Positions 24,997-37,271 of a stretch of DNA of 64,000 bases are shown here, in pieces; the first letter of the stretch is position 1; each line of letters begins with the position of its first letter. This DNA comes from Myxocyprinus asiaticus (taxonomy: Eukaryota; Chordata; Actinopteri; Cypriniformes; Catostomidae). Where the stretch lies: assembly GCF_019703515.2 (NCBI RefSeq), contig NC_059379.1, positions 21,509,380 through 21,573,379 of the forward strand, read 5' to 3'. A program made the position numbers and the translations under genes. Under the pieces are notes generated by a model, which saw only the letters and a program-made list of their open reading frames with translations, was not told the DNA's origin and made no database searches.

Positions 24997-25036
24997 TTAA
25001 TCCAGATTACATGTAATCTGTTACTACCCAGCACTG

Positions 25037-25787
25037 TATATATGTATCTGGCACCAACAATCATGCCACGGTCCAAATCACTAAGATCACATTTTTTCCC
25101 CATTCTGATGGTTGATGTGAACATTAACTGAAGCTCCTGACCCATATCTGTATGATTTTATGCACTGCAGTGCTGCCACACGATTGGCATGTTTCCTTCT
25201 ACCTGGTAGATAAAACTGAAATACGCATCTTGAGAAATCACACCTGTTTCTTTTACAGCCCTAGGCTTTGTAAATTGCACAAAAAAAATAAATAAATAAA
25301 TAAATAAAAAAAATTGTAAAAAATTTGGGGAGGGGTTAGTGCTCTTTTAGCCAAATAGATAACTTAGGCAATCAGAGAATGCTCTTTGCCTTTCTGCCTT
25401 GTATTGCTGCATTCCATTTAAAGTCGGATGCGGGGTATTCCGACTTTATATCTCTGATCTCCAACTATAAAGGCATTCCATTACCTGATGCTCAAAATAT
25501 GACGTATAAGCAAATAAAATGGCAACACCCCCATTAGCTTAGCAGGTATTTGATTATCAGCAGAGATGGTTTGGTTTAGTTTGGTTTGGTTTTAATCACA
25601 ACCAAATTCTGTCTAGCGGAAGTTAGTAAAATTGCTGATTTTTTTAACAGCACTTATAAAATCAAAAAGTAATTAAAAAGGCACCCACTAATCAACTATT
25701 CACTTTTTAGCTTGTCACTTTTTCTGAAGCTCAAACATCAATTGTTTGGTAATATTTTCTACATTTTCTTTATCACTTGAAAGTGTT
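25037..25787. other. non-coding, with (AAAT)n tract
   Basis: An AAAT-rich simple repeat at about 25279-25310. Otherwise nothing recognised. Confidence 0.5.
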
Positions 25788-25791
25788 ACTC

Positions 25792-26167
25792 TGTCATGAT
25801 TCACTGTTGTTTGCCTTGTGTTTCTCCCGTCATCTGTTCCTCCCAGACTACATTTCCCATAATTCCCTGCCCTCATCACTGCCAGCTGTCCTTGATTGTC
25901 CTCACCTGTGTTTCATTAACTCATTAGTCTTTGTGTATATAACGCCCTGTTGTTTGCTTAGGCCTTGTCAGTTGTTATGTGTTTTGACCTCCCGTGTATT
26001 ACCAGTGCCTGTCATATATGTTTCCTTTGTTCCTGTGTTTTCCCATCGTGGATGTTTATTTTGTTCCTGCGTTTACCCATTATTTGGTACTTGTTTATTT
26101 CTCATTAAACTCTTAAACTTAGCTGCACCTAGATCCAGCTCTCGTGACTTCCCTCCATATCGTTACA
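25792..26167 (+). mobile_element. solo LTR of a gypsy-like retrotransposon
   Basis: The 376-bp unit starts TGTCATGATTC and ends ATCGTTACA (TG..CA), is flanked by ACTC at 25788-25791 and 26168-26171, holds a TATA-like TGTATATAACGCC near 25933 and an ATTAAA signal near 26104. No internal coding sequence is adjacent, so it is a solo LTR left by recombination. The superfamily is inferred from size, ends and 4-bp duplication. The 150-codon open frame across it is incidental. Confidence 0.7.
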
Positions 26168-26171
26168 ACTC

Positions 26172-26527
26172 GAAGCTTATACACTTATATGAAAGTTTTA
26201 AATGCAACAACAACAACAAAACACTTTAGATACAACAAACAAATCAACTGAAAATGTACAGTACATCTGGAACGCATGCTATGACTTTCTAACTTTTTTC
26301 ACCTCTCATGAGTTTGCATCCTGCATGTCACACTTTTCCCCTTTTTAAACAGGACTGCATTAAACTATTCTGGTGCTTTTGGAATAAAAGAGAGGCGTAT
26401 GCATTTGGTGTACATATATTTTTAGTGAAACAGTGGCCTTGACATTTTTGTGCATGGCTCAAGATAATCAGAGATCTTCATGAAGTAAATAGTCTAATGG
26501 CTAAAACAATGTAAATTTGATGGCTTC
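26172..26527. other. non-coding, nothing recognised
   Basis: Short AT-rich spacer between the LTR and the Tc1 element. Confidence 0.5.
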
Positions 26528-26529
26528 TA

Positions 26530-28095
26530 CAGGTGCATCTCAAATTAGAATGTTGTGGAAAAGTTCATTTATTTCAGTAATTCAACTCAAATTGTGAAAC
26601 TCGTGTATTAAATAAATTCAATGCACACAGACTGAAGTAGTTTAAGTCTTTGGTTCTTTTAATTGTGATGATTTTGGCTCACATTTAACAAAAACCCACC
26701 AATTCACTATCTCAAAAAATTAGAATACATCATAAGACCAATAAAAAAAAAACATTTTTAGTGAATTGTTGGCCTTCTGGAAATGTTCATTTACTGTATA
26801 TGTACTCAATACTTGGTAGGGGCTCCTTTTGCTTTAAATACTGCCTCAATTCAGCATGGCATGGAGGTGATCAGTTTGTGGCACTGCTGAGGTGGTATGG
26901 AAGCCCAGGTTTCTTTGACAGTGGCCTTCAGCTCATCTGCATTTTTTGGTCTCTTGTTTCTCATTTTCCTCTTGACAATACCCCATAGATTCTTTATGGG
27001 GTTCAGGTCTGGTGAGTTTGCTGGCCAGTCAAGCACACCAACACCATGGTCATTTAACCAACTTTTGGTGCTTTTGGCAGTGTGGGTAGGTGCCAAATCC
27101 TGCTGGAAAATGAAATCAGCATCTTTAAAAAGCTGGTCAGCAGAAGGAAGCATGAAATGCTCCAAAATGTTTTGGTAAACGGGTGCAGTGACTTTGGTTT
27201 TCAAAAAACACAATGGACCAACACCAGCAGATGACATTGCACCCCAAATCATCACAGACTGTGGAAACTTAACACTGGACTTCAAGCAACTTGGGCTATG
27301 AGCTTCTCCACCCTTCCTCCAGACTCTAGGACCTTGGTTTCCAAATGAAATACAAAACTTGCTCTCATCTGAAAAGAGGACTTTGGACCACTGGGCAACA
27401 GTCCAGTTCTTCTTCTCCTTAGCCCAGGTAAGACGCCTCTGACGTTGTCTGTGGTTCAGGAGTGGCTTAACAAGAGGAATACGACAACTGTAGCCAAATT
27501 CCTTGACACGTCTGTGTGTGGTGGCTCTTGATGCCTTGACCCCAGCCTCAGTCCATTCCTTGTGAAGTTCACCCAAATTCTTGAATCGATTTTGCTTGAC
27601 AATCATAAGGCTGCGGTTCTCTCGGTTGGTTGTGCATCTTTTTCTTCCACACTTTTCCCTTCCACTCAACTTTCTGTTAACATGCTTGGATACAGCACTC
27701 TGTGAACAGCCAGCTTCTTTGGCAAGTAATGTTTGTGACTTACCCTCCTTGTGAAGGGTGTCAATGATTGTCTTCTGGACAACTGTCAGATCAGCAGATT
27801 GTGTAGCCTAGTGAACCAAACTGAGAGACCATTTTGAAGGCTCAGGAAATCTTTGCAGGTGTTTTGAGTTGATTAGCTGATTGGCATGTCACCATATTCT
27901 AATTTTTTGAGATAGTGAATTGGTGGGTTTTTGTTAAATGTGAGCCAAAATCATCACAATTAAAAGAACCAAAGACTTAAACTACTTCAGTCTGTGTGCG
28001 TTGAATTTATTTAATACACGAGTTTCACAATTTGAGTTGAATTACTGAAATAAATGAACTTTTCCATGACATTCTAATTTATTGAGATGCACCTG
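26530..28095 (-). mobile_element. Tc1-like transposon (CAGGTGCATCTCA ends)
   Basis: Near-identical inverted repeats of about 200 bp end the element (26530-26727 and 27895-28095), flanked by TA at 26528-26529 and 28096-28097. 1566 bp, close to full length. The transposase is on the minus strand. The arms differ at only a few positions, which suggests a fairly young insertion. A 425-bp derivative lies at 35748-36172. Confidence 0.96.
26806..27797 (-). pseudogene. Tc1 transposase, start and catalytic residue lost
   Basis: Tc1-family DDE transposase, nearly intact over 272 codons (26851-27669). The N-terminal helix-turn-helix (LLAKEAGCSQSAVSKHVNRK) is in frame upstream of the first internal ATG. 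Catalytic region: VLFSDESKF supplies the first aspartate and FQQDLAPTHTAK the second, but the third motif reads SPDLNPIKNLW, with lysine in place of the catalytic glutamate. Near the end, SMPC is followed by TGA at 26851-26853 and then IEAVFKAKGAPTKY and the normal stop at 26806-26808; TGC TGA in place of two arginine codons looks like CpG decay. The normal start is missing: the 425-bp derivative still has ATGGGGAAGAC just before this frame, and this copy lacks those 11 bases. Inactive. Confidence 0.95.
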
Positions 28096-28097
28096 TA

Positions 28098-28663
28098 TAT
28101 TGAATGGCTCTCAAAAACAAGGTTATACATAATTCATCTAATGGATTGAATTTTGTGTGTTTTTAATAGATTATTCATGTCTTTTTTTAAGCCTTTTTAC
28201 ATTTCCTTTTGAATAATCAGCAGGCATGGACGTCACCGTCTACACATTTTTGAGATGTCTAAATACATTTCTGGAACATAAATAGTAATATACATTAGAT
28301 ATTGCAAGTATATACAACTCCATTCAATTGTACTGTTGGATGATCTCACCTTTCTCTCGTAAGAAGCACTGTGACTGGTTTCAGCAATCATCCAGTGCTT
28401 GATGATGTGTACCTGTTAGCACTATCCGTGAACTGAAATGTGCTACATATCAGTGGTTACCATGGTCACCACAATGGAAGTGTCTTCCTAGTAGTATTTT
28501 GCACTGGTGTAATATCATGTAAACTCAGAAGCAGTTTCAAACTTTGTACTAAACCTTACGTCGATGTTTGTGCCCTATGGTTTTGGCCAACATATCTGTT
28601 AAAGTCAGTGCATTCAGATACAGTAAAAAGTCGCTCTGGTAAAAAGCATGGACATCAGATTTA
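28098..28663. other. non-coding, nothing recognised
   Basis: No exon, repeat end or RNA gene seen. Confidence 0.45.
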
Positions 28664-29917
28664 TTGCACACTCATTTCCCACATTATTAGGTACACCTGC
28701 CCATTAAAGGTGAAGTGACAATATACTTCACATTCCATTCATTTTCACATCTATGTATGAATTGGTAAAGCAAAAAGACCAATACAGGGTCTATACATCA
28801 AAGACTGACTTCTTGGCTCATTACAAAAGAATACTACTATACATTAAAGCTGCATGGTAATTGTGCATGCTCAACACCTAGTATGAGTGCAACTTAAAGG
28901 TTTACAGGCTACACCTAGTGGCGTGGATGAAGCATTATACAAAAGCAAGGATTCCCGTTACCTATACCATTGTAGGATTGCACAATTAGCAGTCAGCCAT
29001 GACTTGTGTATTCTATGAGCGAAGGTGTCCGATAATAGAGGGATTACTGATATTAAGCAAGCAGTGTTTGGCTGGTCATTTGATCTCAGTCATTCATGAG
29101 ACAGAAACAATGCATAAAAGCATGCAGACGTGTTCAAACAAAATATAACAGGCAAGAAATATGATGTAAGTGACAATGACCATGGAATGATTGTTGGAGC
29201 CAGACGAGGTGGTTTGATTATCTCATAAACTGCAGATCTCTTGGGATTTTAAAGCCAACAATCTCTAAAGTTTACAGTGAATGATGGGATTAAAAAAAAG
29301 AAGAAAGTTAAGCACTTCGTAAACTGCAGTTATTTGGGTGAAAATGTCTTGTTAATGAGAGAGGTCAGAAGAGAATGAGCAGACTGGTTCAAACTTGACA
29401 AGAAGGCTAGAGTAACTAAAATAACTATGTGTAATAACAGTGCAATGCAGAAGTGCATCTCTGAAAATATAACATGTTGAACCCTGAAGTGGATTTATGT
29501 GAATTACACATAACTGTAACAATTATTTTAGTTACTGTTGCCTTCCTGTCAACGGCTCAGGCTAATAATGGTGTGGGGAATATTATCTTGAAACCAATTG
29601 ACTCCTTAAAAGCCAATTGAGCTTTATTTTAATGCCATAGCTAACGTGAATATTGTTGCTGACAGTTATTGCCGTTGATGTCCAAGTGAATCCCTTTATG
29701 GTGACAGTCTACCCATTTTAAAATTGCTACTTCCAACAATGTGCCAATACAGCAGGAATATGTGTTTCTATCATGTCAGCACAGACCAGAATCTCAAACT
29801 AATAATTCCAGTATTTTGTCGAATTTATCACATAAAAAATAAGGCTGCTCTGGGAGCAAAGGAGGGTCCTTCCCAATGTTTAGAAATGTGTATCTAATAA
29901 AGTGACCATTGTGCAGT
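28664..29917 (+). mobile_element. old Tc1-like relic (TTATTAGGTACACC family)
   Basis: The left end CACATTATTAGGTACACCTG and the right end TGTATCTAATAAAGTGACCA are inverted partners. From about 29080 to 29880 the plus strand follows, with many changes, the transposase gene of a widespread Tc1 family: TTGTTGGAGCCAGACGAGGT, AGAGGTCAGAAGAGAATGAG, AATGGTGTGGGGAATATTAT and ATTGTTGCTGACAG occur in the right order. No long open frame remains. About 300 bp after the left end (28700-29000) are foreign and may be a further insertion. Confidence 0.8.
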
Positions 29918-30094
29918 GCAATTAAAATCTTTCAGGTTGTAATTTGATTGTATTTTTTGAAAAGACTCTTTGAAAATGAAGAAAAACACAGGGTATCCAT
30001 TTTTCCCCACAGGAAGCAACATCTACTAACAAAATATTGCATGAACTGATTGTCCTGCGTTTGACCATATTGCCCATTTTCAGTAACAATGGCC

Positions 30095-30285
30095 TATAAT
30101 GCCTTTTCTTCCGTGGAACGCAAAGTCACCATTCACTTTCATTGCATGTTTTTTCCTTACAATGATAGTGAAGGGTAACTAGACTAACATTCTGCCTAAT
30201 ATCTTTGTGTTTCACTGAAGAAAGACATACAGTCATACATGAGGGTGAGTGAATGATGAAGGTTTTGGATATACTATCCCTTAAA
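30095..30285. mobile_element. fragment of the TTAA (AGGRATAGTTC) family
   Basis: CTTCCGTGGAACGCAAAG, CATGAGGGTGAGTGAATGATGA and the end CTATCCCTTAAAAC are typical of the family's right half. Left end missing. Confidence 0.6.
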
Positions 30286-32930
30286 ACAAATAAATGACTG
30301 CAGACTTTGAAAAGGTAACAAATGTCACAATTTTTTTTATAGTATGCACTTTTGAATGCAGCTGAGAATGCACTGACATGCCGCTGATAGAAAATATCTA
30401 GCCAGAGGACAAATGCACTTGCTGCTGATGTATTAATTGGGAAAATGGCTGTGGTACTCACAACTCCTGCTGGGAGCACTTCCTCTCCTCAGACTTATTC
30501 AGGACACAGCCAGACAAACACCCGCGGCTGCTACACACATATTCTGTGTAACCAACACAAGGAATTTGATGTTTTTGCCACACTGTGTGGCCAGTGGTTT
30601 CTGAGAAAGTTGACAAATAGCAAGACAGATGAGCAGTTTCAAAATACTAGTTCCTTTTGAGAAATGGTGATCTGACAAGGGTGGTGAAATGAGGTGCCGA
30701 TGAAGAGTGTGGATCTGTCAGACTACAGACCTAACTATACACAACACATGTACCAGTTTCAGGTAAAAGTCACTCTTTCACATTGTCACTGGGCAGTTCC
30801 ATCTTAGAGTAACCTTAATGTTGGGCTCTGACCTGTGGAAAAATGCTCTTCAGTGTGATGTACAGTAAAGCAAGGGTTCAAGGTTTGGCTGGTAAGCATG
30901 ACCCAGTTAGCCACTTCTGTTAGATGTTTTAACTACACCATTTGCACCCAAAAAGCCAGTTTCTCCATTGACAGACATTACAATTAGCAATATATTCTGA
31001 GGAAATAAAACATATAAAACACACATATTTCATTATATTACAGTAGATGTTTAATCTGCGCCCGTTTTTTATAAGGTACTTATAAGAGTGAAATGGACTT
31101 GTATTTTACATTTTCCGCTAGGGAAGGCCTTGTGACTGTGCTCGTTCTCGTGGTGCCATCAGCCAATCAGATTTGTCATTATGCTGCTTTCTATTAAAGT
31201 CTTATTTAGGATATTTCTACTTGACATCTCTGATCATTAAAGCATCTATTGCCCGATACTCGATAGATGATGTGTAAGGAAACAAACCACTCCCATTAAT
31301 TTAGCAGCTGTTCAATTGATGACAGAGATGAGGAGAATAAATGATATAAGCAATGCTAGCATATGTTCCACTAGGGTACGATTATCAAAATAGAGAACAA
31401 TTTACCTAATTATACACACCTGTCTCTGCAAATGTTTGTTAAAAAGGTTTTATTATCATGGAATGTACAAACTTTGACTGACAGAGGCTTTTTATTTGCT
31501 TAAAAAGTGAATATTAAAAATAAATAAATTCATAAATCTTCATATGTGCTGACATGTTTGCATGACATATTATATTTATAGTGTTGAGGATTTCGGTGTA
31601 AGTTTCCAAGTTGGAAGTGCAATGTCAAGTGGTGTTCTGTTGCATTTTTCCCAGATGAATGGATGCAGTATTAGTCACATGGCATTTATGGCTCTGGAGA
31701 TTGGCTAAAAAAAATCCTGAAAGTGCCCATGAGCAAAGATGGCTGATTTCAAATCACATACTGGGGGCCGAGCAACTGCCTTTGAGATGAATGGGAATGC
31801 CAACTGATAGCAGACTCCAGGTAATATAGACGTCCTTAATATATAGGCTAGAACTCAAATTCAACAAGTTAAATACTCTCTTGACTGATTACAAAACACT
31901 AGCAGATTTTAGGTTTTCTTAACTGTCCTTTATTCTGACAGATTCTTTCAGTCTGCTTTATCCAGCAGACTGCTGACTGCTGACTGCTGACAGCTGAGAT
32001 AAAAAAAGTAGGCAAATCTAACAAAATGGACAGGCTCTTGGGTTCCAAACAGGGTCGATGTCTGCCAATGCTTTGCAGTAATGTAATGACCACAGTTCAT
32101 TCAAAGTGAATGAGCTCCATAATGTACAGACAGAGTAAATAATAAGACTAATATGTTAGAAGGAAATGCAAGCTGATATACTGGCAAAAAATGGGACTGA
32201 ATCTGAAAAACAGCTTATTTTTAATGGAATTATTGAATCTCACATAGTGGGGTGTAAGCTAAAGAAGTAACACCACACAAGTGTGCCCTCTCATATAAAA
32301 GTATTATTGAATAAAATAATTTTACATAACAGCAGGCGATTTCCAACACCAAAAAAACTTAACAGGTATTAAAATGCACAACAAATGGCAAACAAATCCA
32401 ATAAATTATTGACTGCCCTTTCTGCACATTGATTGCACATTAGAAGTCACAAAGCTTCTGTAATTTGTATGATGTCTACAGATTAGTTCTGGATGCTATC
32501 GTATAACCAGACTTCATATCCTTTTAAAGGTTGCAACAACAAGCTGGCTGTGTGGGAAAGCTTTGCTTTTCTAGAGAAAAAAAACAAACTTTCAGGAACA
32601 AAATGCTTTTAACATATTGGTTTGTGTCATTGGAGACGAGAATAAGAAAACAGACAAAGACAAATAGTTGTGCCCATGTGGTAGAATTTGGATTTGCCAA
32701 CAATATCTTAAAAAAATGTCAAGGATCTCTTCAACAAACTCCCAGTGCCCTGGATGCAAAACAAAGCAAAAGCAAACAATAATAAACCAGTGCCTTTTGA
32801 AAAGTGCATTACCACTTCAATTTGGCTGAAGCTGGGTCACATCTCCTGTCCTTATTATTTTTGTGACTCTGTTAGAAGCCATGCACAGCGACCACGGTGT
32901 CAGTTCTCCAGCAAAAGTTGCTATATATAC
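30286..32930. other. non-coding, one short tandem repeat
   Basis: ACTGCTG heptamers repeat at about 31963-31995. The rest shows no exon or transposon end that I can support. Confidence 0.45.
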
Positions 32931-32931
32931 A

Positions 32932-32992
<61 letters not shown>
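32932..32992. repeat. (TA)n microsatellite
   Basis: TA tract followed by TTTA-rich sequence to 33035. Confidence 0.97.
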
Positions 32993-32997
<5 letters not shown>

Positions 32998-33035
32998 TAT
33001 TTACATTTATTTTATTACATTTATTTTATTTATAT

Positions 33036-33802
33036 ATTTACATACAGTTCCAACTCTGTAAATTCTGATTGGATGAGCCATGTTCGGAGCCACTGGAAAA
33101 TGACTAATTGGAAAGTTGCTAATTGTTTATTAGTGTATAATTAGGTATTCCAGTTGATGCTGTAAACTGTATTGAGTTTATTGAATTTTACATATGAATT
33201 TTTATGCTTAATAAACTGTCAACGTGTAAGGTCATTTAAATGCTTTAAACAGTTTTCTTTTATTGGGGTAATGTCATGAACAGTTTAAGCAAAAGCTGAT
33301 GGACACATAGAGATTTTTGCCTATTATCTCGATTTCCCCAATGTAAACACACGTGCTGGCATTCTTAACGGCCTATCCAATGCACACAAGTGTTGTGCAC
33401 TCTGTTTTGTCAACATGCTATTTCTAATCTTATAGCAAAATAGTAAAACCTTTTACTCTGCTCTCTGGAATACTCAATTCTGATTAGTCAACCACACATC
33501 TGGGGATTAAGTGATATCAAACTTGTTCTCTGGGTATTGTGAGTCATCTTTCCTGCTTCTTATTTTATAGGTAAGATTATAAAATAATTTCAACTGAAAT
33601 CAGTGTTTCATGTCCATTTATTTATTTGGCAATCAGTCTTGTAATATGTGGAATAATGAGCAGTCAGACAGTAATAAAAAAAAAAAAAAAAGTCAGAGGT
33701 GGAATTCAGCTGCTTTTAGACACTCTTCGATTTCTTTCATCTCAAATAATAATATTGTTTCACCGCAAATCAATATTTTATGTCCATTTTTTAATTTATT
33801 TG
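33036..33802. repeat. repetitive-looking host of the next hAT
   Basis: TGTCCATTTATTTATTTGG..TGTAATATGTGGAATAATG..CAGTCAG at 33610-33670 recurs, diverged, at 33780-33803 continuing at 35406-35460 (GTGCAATAATTGGGATAATG..CCTCAGCCGGTCATTATTGC). So the hAT landed in one of two partial copies of an older repeat. Family not assigned. Confidence 0.5.
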
Positions 33803-33810
33803 GTAGGTAG

Positions 33811-35397
33811 CAGTGGCGATTTTAGGGGGTGGCCTGTGGTGGCCTGGGCCACCCCTGAAATCTCATTGGCCACCCTGTGGCCACCCCAGAACTGATTGGT
33901 AGTTCATCATGTTCATCAACACAAGAACGAAGAACCAATAGAAACACCTGTCAATCAAAGATGACATCTCAGGTCATTTGTTGATTTAGAGCCACACTGA
34001 CCCAGGGTCAGTTTTATATTTCTGACCATTATAGTAGTGGTGGGACTGAAGCTGTGTGAGCTGATCTTTGATTAGTGGGGGGTGGGGCAGGCCGCGGGTG
34101 GCCAGGCAGGTGTAGCAGGTTGCGGGCAGCGGGCGCCAGGTCTGGAGTATAATGGTCGGTCAGAAGCACGAAGCTGACACGAGCTAGCGTCTACCTCCAA
34201 CTTCCAAAGAGCTGACGACGTCGATTTGTGGTCAAAAAGAAAGCTGTTATTTGAGAGGTATGTTCATCTAATCTATCGTTTAATTTATCCCGAATTTCCA
34301 TGTGAATGTGAAAACATTGTTTCATTGTTACAGTAGCTAGGTTAAAGAGTAAACTAGACCCTACACCACATTCAGCATGTTATCTTTATATTGACATGAA
34401 ATATGAAATGCCATGTTTTCTGATTTAATGACGGAGGTGTGTAAAGCGTTTTACAGATGTATATGTTCAGTAGCTAATGTTATATATATGGCTAACCTGT
34501 GTGTGAAATGGAAGGGTTTGTGCTGTGACTGTACTTTAAATCTTTACATGAGTTATTTATGAGCTCTTTATGTGTATTATTGGTCAGTCAGACCAATAAA
34601 ATCTTCAATGTTTTTATACCTTATTTGACATTTTAAATATGCAGAGGCAGGGCAAATTGCACTTAAATGCCACAAATGATTTGACTAACTATTTTATTTG
34701 GTAATATTCAAAGTAATTGAAGCTATCAGAACATGTGGAAAATAAACCTGAGTAGGCACTGTAAATAGAGTTTTCTTTTTACTGTATTCAGAGCTCAATC
34801 TGCAATTGTGGGGTTTCCAGACAGACACCTATAAGCCCTCGTAGCCAATTTCACACACTGATTTGTACCCAATTTAACAATATTTCTGCTGGACAGTGCA
34901 GTTATAGCTAATAAATGAATGAATAATTGATTGAATGTTTGATTGAATTGCGCCTCAATCAGTTATCACCTGTACTTGTATCTTTTTATGATTATACACT
35001 ATACCTGATGTTATACACAGATTAATTCTCTACAATGAGAATAGCTCTTAAAAATGTGTAACTGAATTTTCCTAAACAATTACTGATTTAAAAATGGATG
35101 TTATGTTAAAATAACCAGAGATTCCCAGAAACCGTAATAGGTTGAAATAGAACAGGAATAGAAAACTGTCAAATGTCAAAACAAAAGTCTGATATTGAAT
35201 ACAAACAATTCAGTGAATGCTAACATGAGTTTAATAATTCATTTATTCTACATGTGTAGATGTTGAAGCAAAGCAATGCGATATTTACACATTTTGATCA
35301 TGTGCCATTCATAAAGGTTCTCCCGGTAACGCCACCCCACACTAGGTCTGTGCCCCATCTTGGCCACCCCAGTAAAAATGTCCTGGATACGCCACTG
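33811..35397 (+). mobile_element. hAT element with exact GTAGGTAG target duplication
   Basis: CAGTGGCGATTTTAGGGGG at left and GTCCTGGATACGCCACTG at right share the outer CAGTGGCG inverted. GTAGGTAG stands at 33803-33810 and 35398-35405, an exact 8-bp duplication. GGCCACCCC words occur near both ends. A GC-rich block (about 34075-34255) ends in GAGAG/GTATGT, which looks like an untranslated first exon and donor of an ancestral transposase gene, but no transposase frame remains. 1587 bp. Confidence 0.9.
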
Positions 35398-35460
35398 GTA
35401 GGTAGCTGTGCAATAATTGGGATAATGTACCCTCAGCCGGTCATTATTGCAAAGTAAACC

Positions 35461-35745
35461 CCTTCAGTTCAGGATCGCAACATGACCACGATGTTGTTTC
35501 CGATACTTCGGCTACCCAAGGATCAATCCCACCCCCCCCCACACACAATATTTATAACATGATCAATGGAAACACGTAAATGCTTCACGCTGCAACCCCC
35601 CCAATGTTCAAGACAAATCTACACACTTGCCCTTATATTTTTATATATTTTTATTATTTTTAGTAACTTGTAATGTAGTCTACTTTATTCGCAACCTGGT
35701 CTCATGGTGAAAACGTGACTATATACATTTTTGCAAAACGTCTTA
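35461..35745. other. non-coding spacer
   Basis: Short C-run near 35530; nothing else recognised. Confidence 0.45.
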
Positions 35746-35747
35746 TA

Positions 35748-36172
35748 CAGGTGCATCTCAATAAATTAGAATGTCGTGGAAAAGTTCATTTATTTCAGTG
35801 ATTCAACTCAAATTGTGAAACTCGTGTCAATTATTGTCTTCTGGACAACTGTCAGATCAGCAGTCTTCCCCATGATTGTGTAGCCTAGTGAACCAAACTG
35901 AGAGACCATTTTGAAGGCTCAGGAAACCTTTGCAGGTGTTTTGAGTTGATTAGCTGATTGGCATGTCACCATATTCTAATTTTTTGAGATAGTGAATTGG
36001 TGGGTTTTTGTTAAATGTGAGCCAAAATCATCACAATTAAAAGAACCAAAGACTTAAACTACTTCAGTCTGTGTGCATTGAATTTATTTAATACACGAGT
36101 TTCACAATTTGAGTTGAATTACTGAAATAAATGAACTTTTCCACAACATTCTAATTTATTGAGATGCACCTG
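35748..36172 (-). mobile_element. short derivative of the CAGGTGCATCTCA Tc1
   Basis: The ends match 26530-28095, with TA at 35746-35747 and 36173-36174. On the minus strand it runs from the 5' end through the transposase start (ATG at 35871-35873, reading MGKTADLTVVQK) for about 17 codons, then joins directly to the 3' inverted repeat. It is an internal-deletion product of 425 bp and keeps the start codon that the longer copy has lost. Confidence 0.95.
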
Positions 36173-36174
36173 TA

Positions 36175-36499
36175 CGTGTCTCTATTTACAATTCCCTGCA
36201 GTTTCCAGTGAAATGAACACTAGAGGCGCTACAACAATTGTGTGTTTTATTCACTTTCACTCAAATCGTGACTAAAGGCTGATTATGACTTATGACTATG
36301 TAGGCGTTGATTGTAAAGAAACAACACAGGATACCAGAAATATATTTTGGGGGTTTTATTCTGACGTATGTTAAAAAAAAAAAAAAAAAAAACAACTGTG
36401 TTCGATGGGGCTGTATTGTATTTAAAAAAAAATAAAAATAAATAGAATAATGATAAATTTAGCAAAATGAAACAGTAGAATGAAAAAACAGTAATGAAA
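36175..36499. other. non-coding spacer with A-runs
   Basis: A-run at 36372-36391 and AT-rich sequence. Confidence 0.5.
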
Positions 36500-37271
36500 T
36501 AAGGTACAATGAAATAAGGTAGAGGCCAATGTAAAATAAAAACACAAACAGGGCAATAGCCTAACCATATGCTTCAGCATACATCACCTTAATACATGCT
36601 TATCATTCACAGCATTTTTTGCATTTAACACATGATTAAAACACTCAAATCATTTCATGCATTTAACACATGCTTAAATCACTTAAAGCATTTTATGCAT
36701 TTTTAACCAGGCTTTAAGGACATGTACAACAGTATAAAACAATATAATTCTCATATTTTCACATTTAACACATATTACATTTATTTGGAAAACACTCTGG
36801 GCTTTAAATCAATAAATAAGATATGATTAATACAAAATGTACATACCAAATTCCTGCACATGTAGGAAACGTTGTCAAACTCCACACATGCAATCCATAT
36901 GCATCCCTCAAAAATGATCCATAATCAGTGTTGGGAGGGTTACTTTTGAAATGTATTCCACTGCAGATTACAGAATACATGCTGTAAAATGTCATTTGTA
37001 ACATATTCCGTTAGATTACTCAAGGTCAATAACGTATTCTAAACACTTTGGATTACTTCTTCAGCACTGGTAGATTTTTTCACTTGTTTTGACTATAAAA
37101 ACAGTAAGACAAAATACACATGTTAAAAATACATTCTCTGAAAAACCTAAATATCTTATGCAGTGTTGTTTCTAAAACAAGATAAATCAAATTGATATTG
37201 TTTTAAAGATTTTTAGATATTTTTACATGAAAACAATACAAAAATTATTATCAGAATACGATTTTTGCCCT

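Larger units (their letters stand above)
21990..25036. mobile_element. hAT-like element (CAGTGCTGGG) split by a TTAA element
   Basis: CAGTGCTGGGAGGATTAC at left and GTTACTACCCAGCACTG at right are inverted partners; both flanks read TATATA-C/TATATATG, compatible with an 8-bp duplication in the TA tract. Repeated GTAATC/GATTAC words inside are typical of this family. It is split by the TTAA element at 23097-24996, leaving about 1.15 kb. Distantly related in sequence style to the hAT at 36926 and 51354. Confidence 0.75.

Noticed and set aside
25777..26229. 150-codon open frame
   Set aside because: It lies across the solo LTR and reads as LTR sequence.
32745..33068. Open frame of repeated YI residues
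   Set aside because: Translation of a (TA)n tract.
33626..33895. 89-codon open frame
   Set aside because: Crosses the border of the hAT at 33811, so it is a chance fusion.
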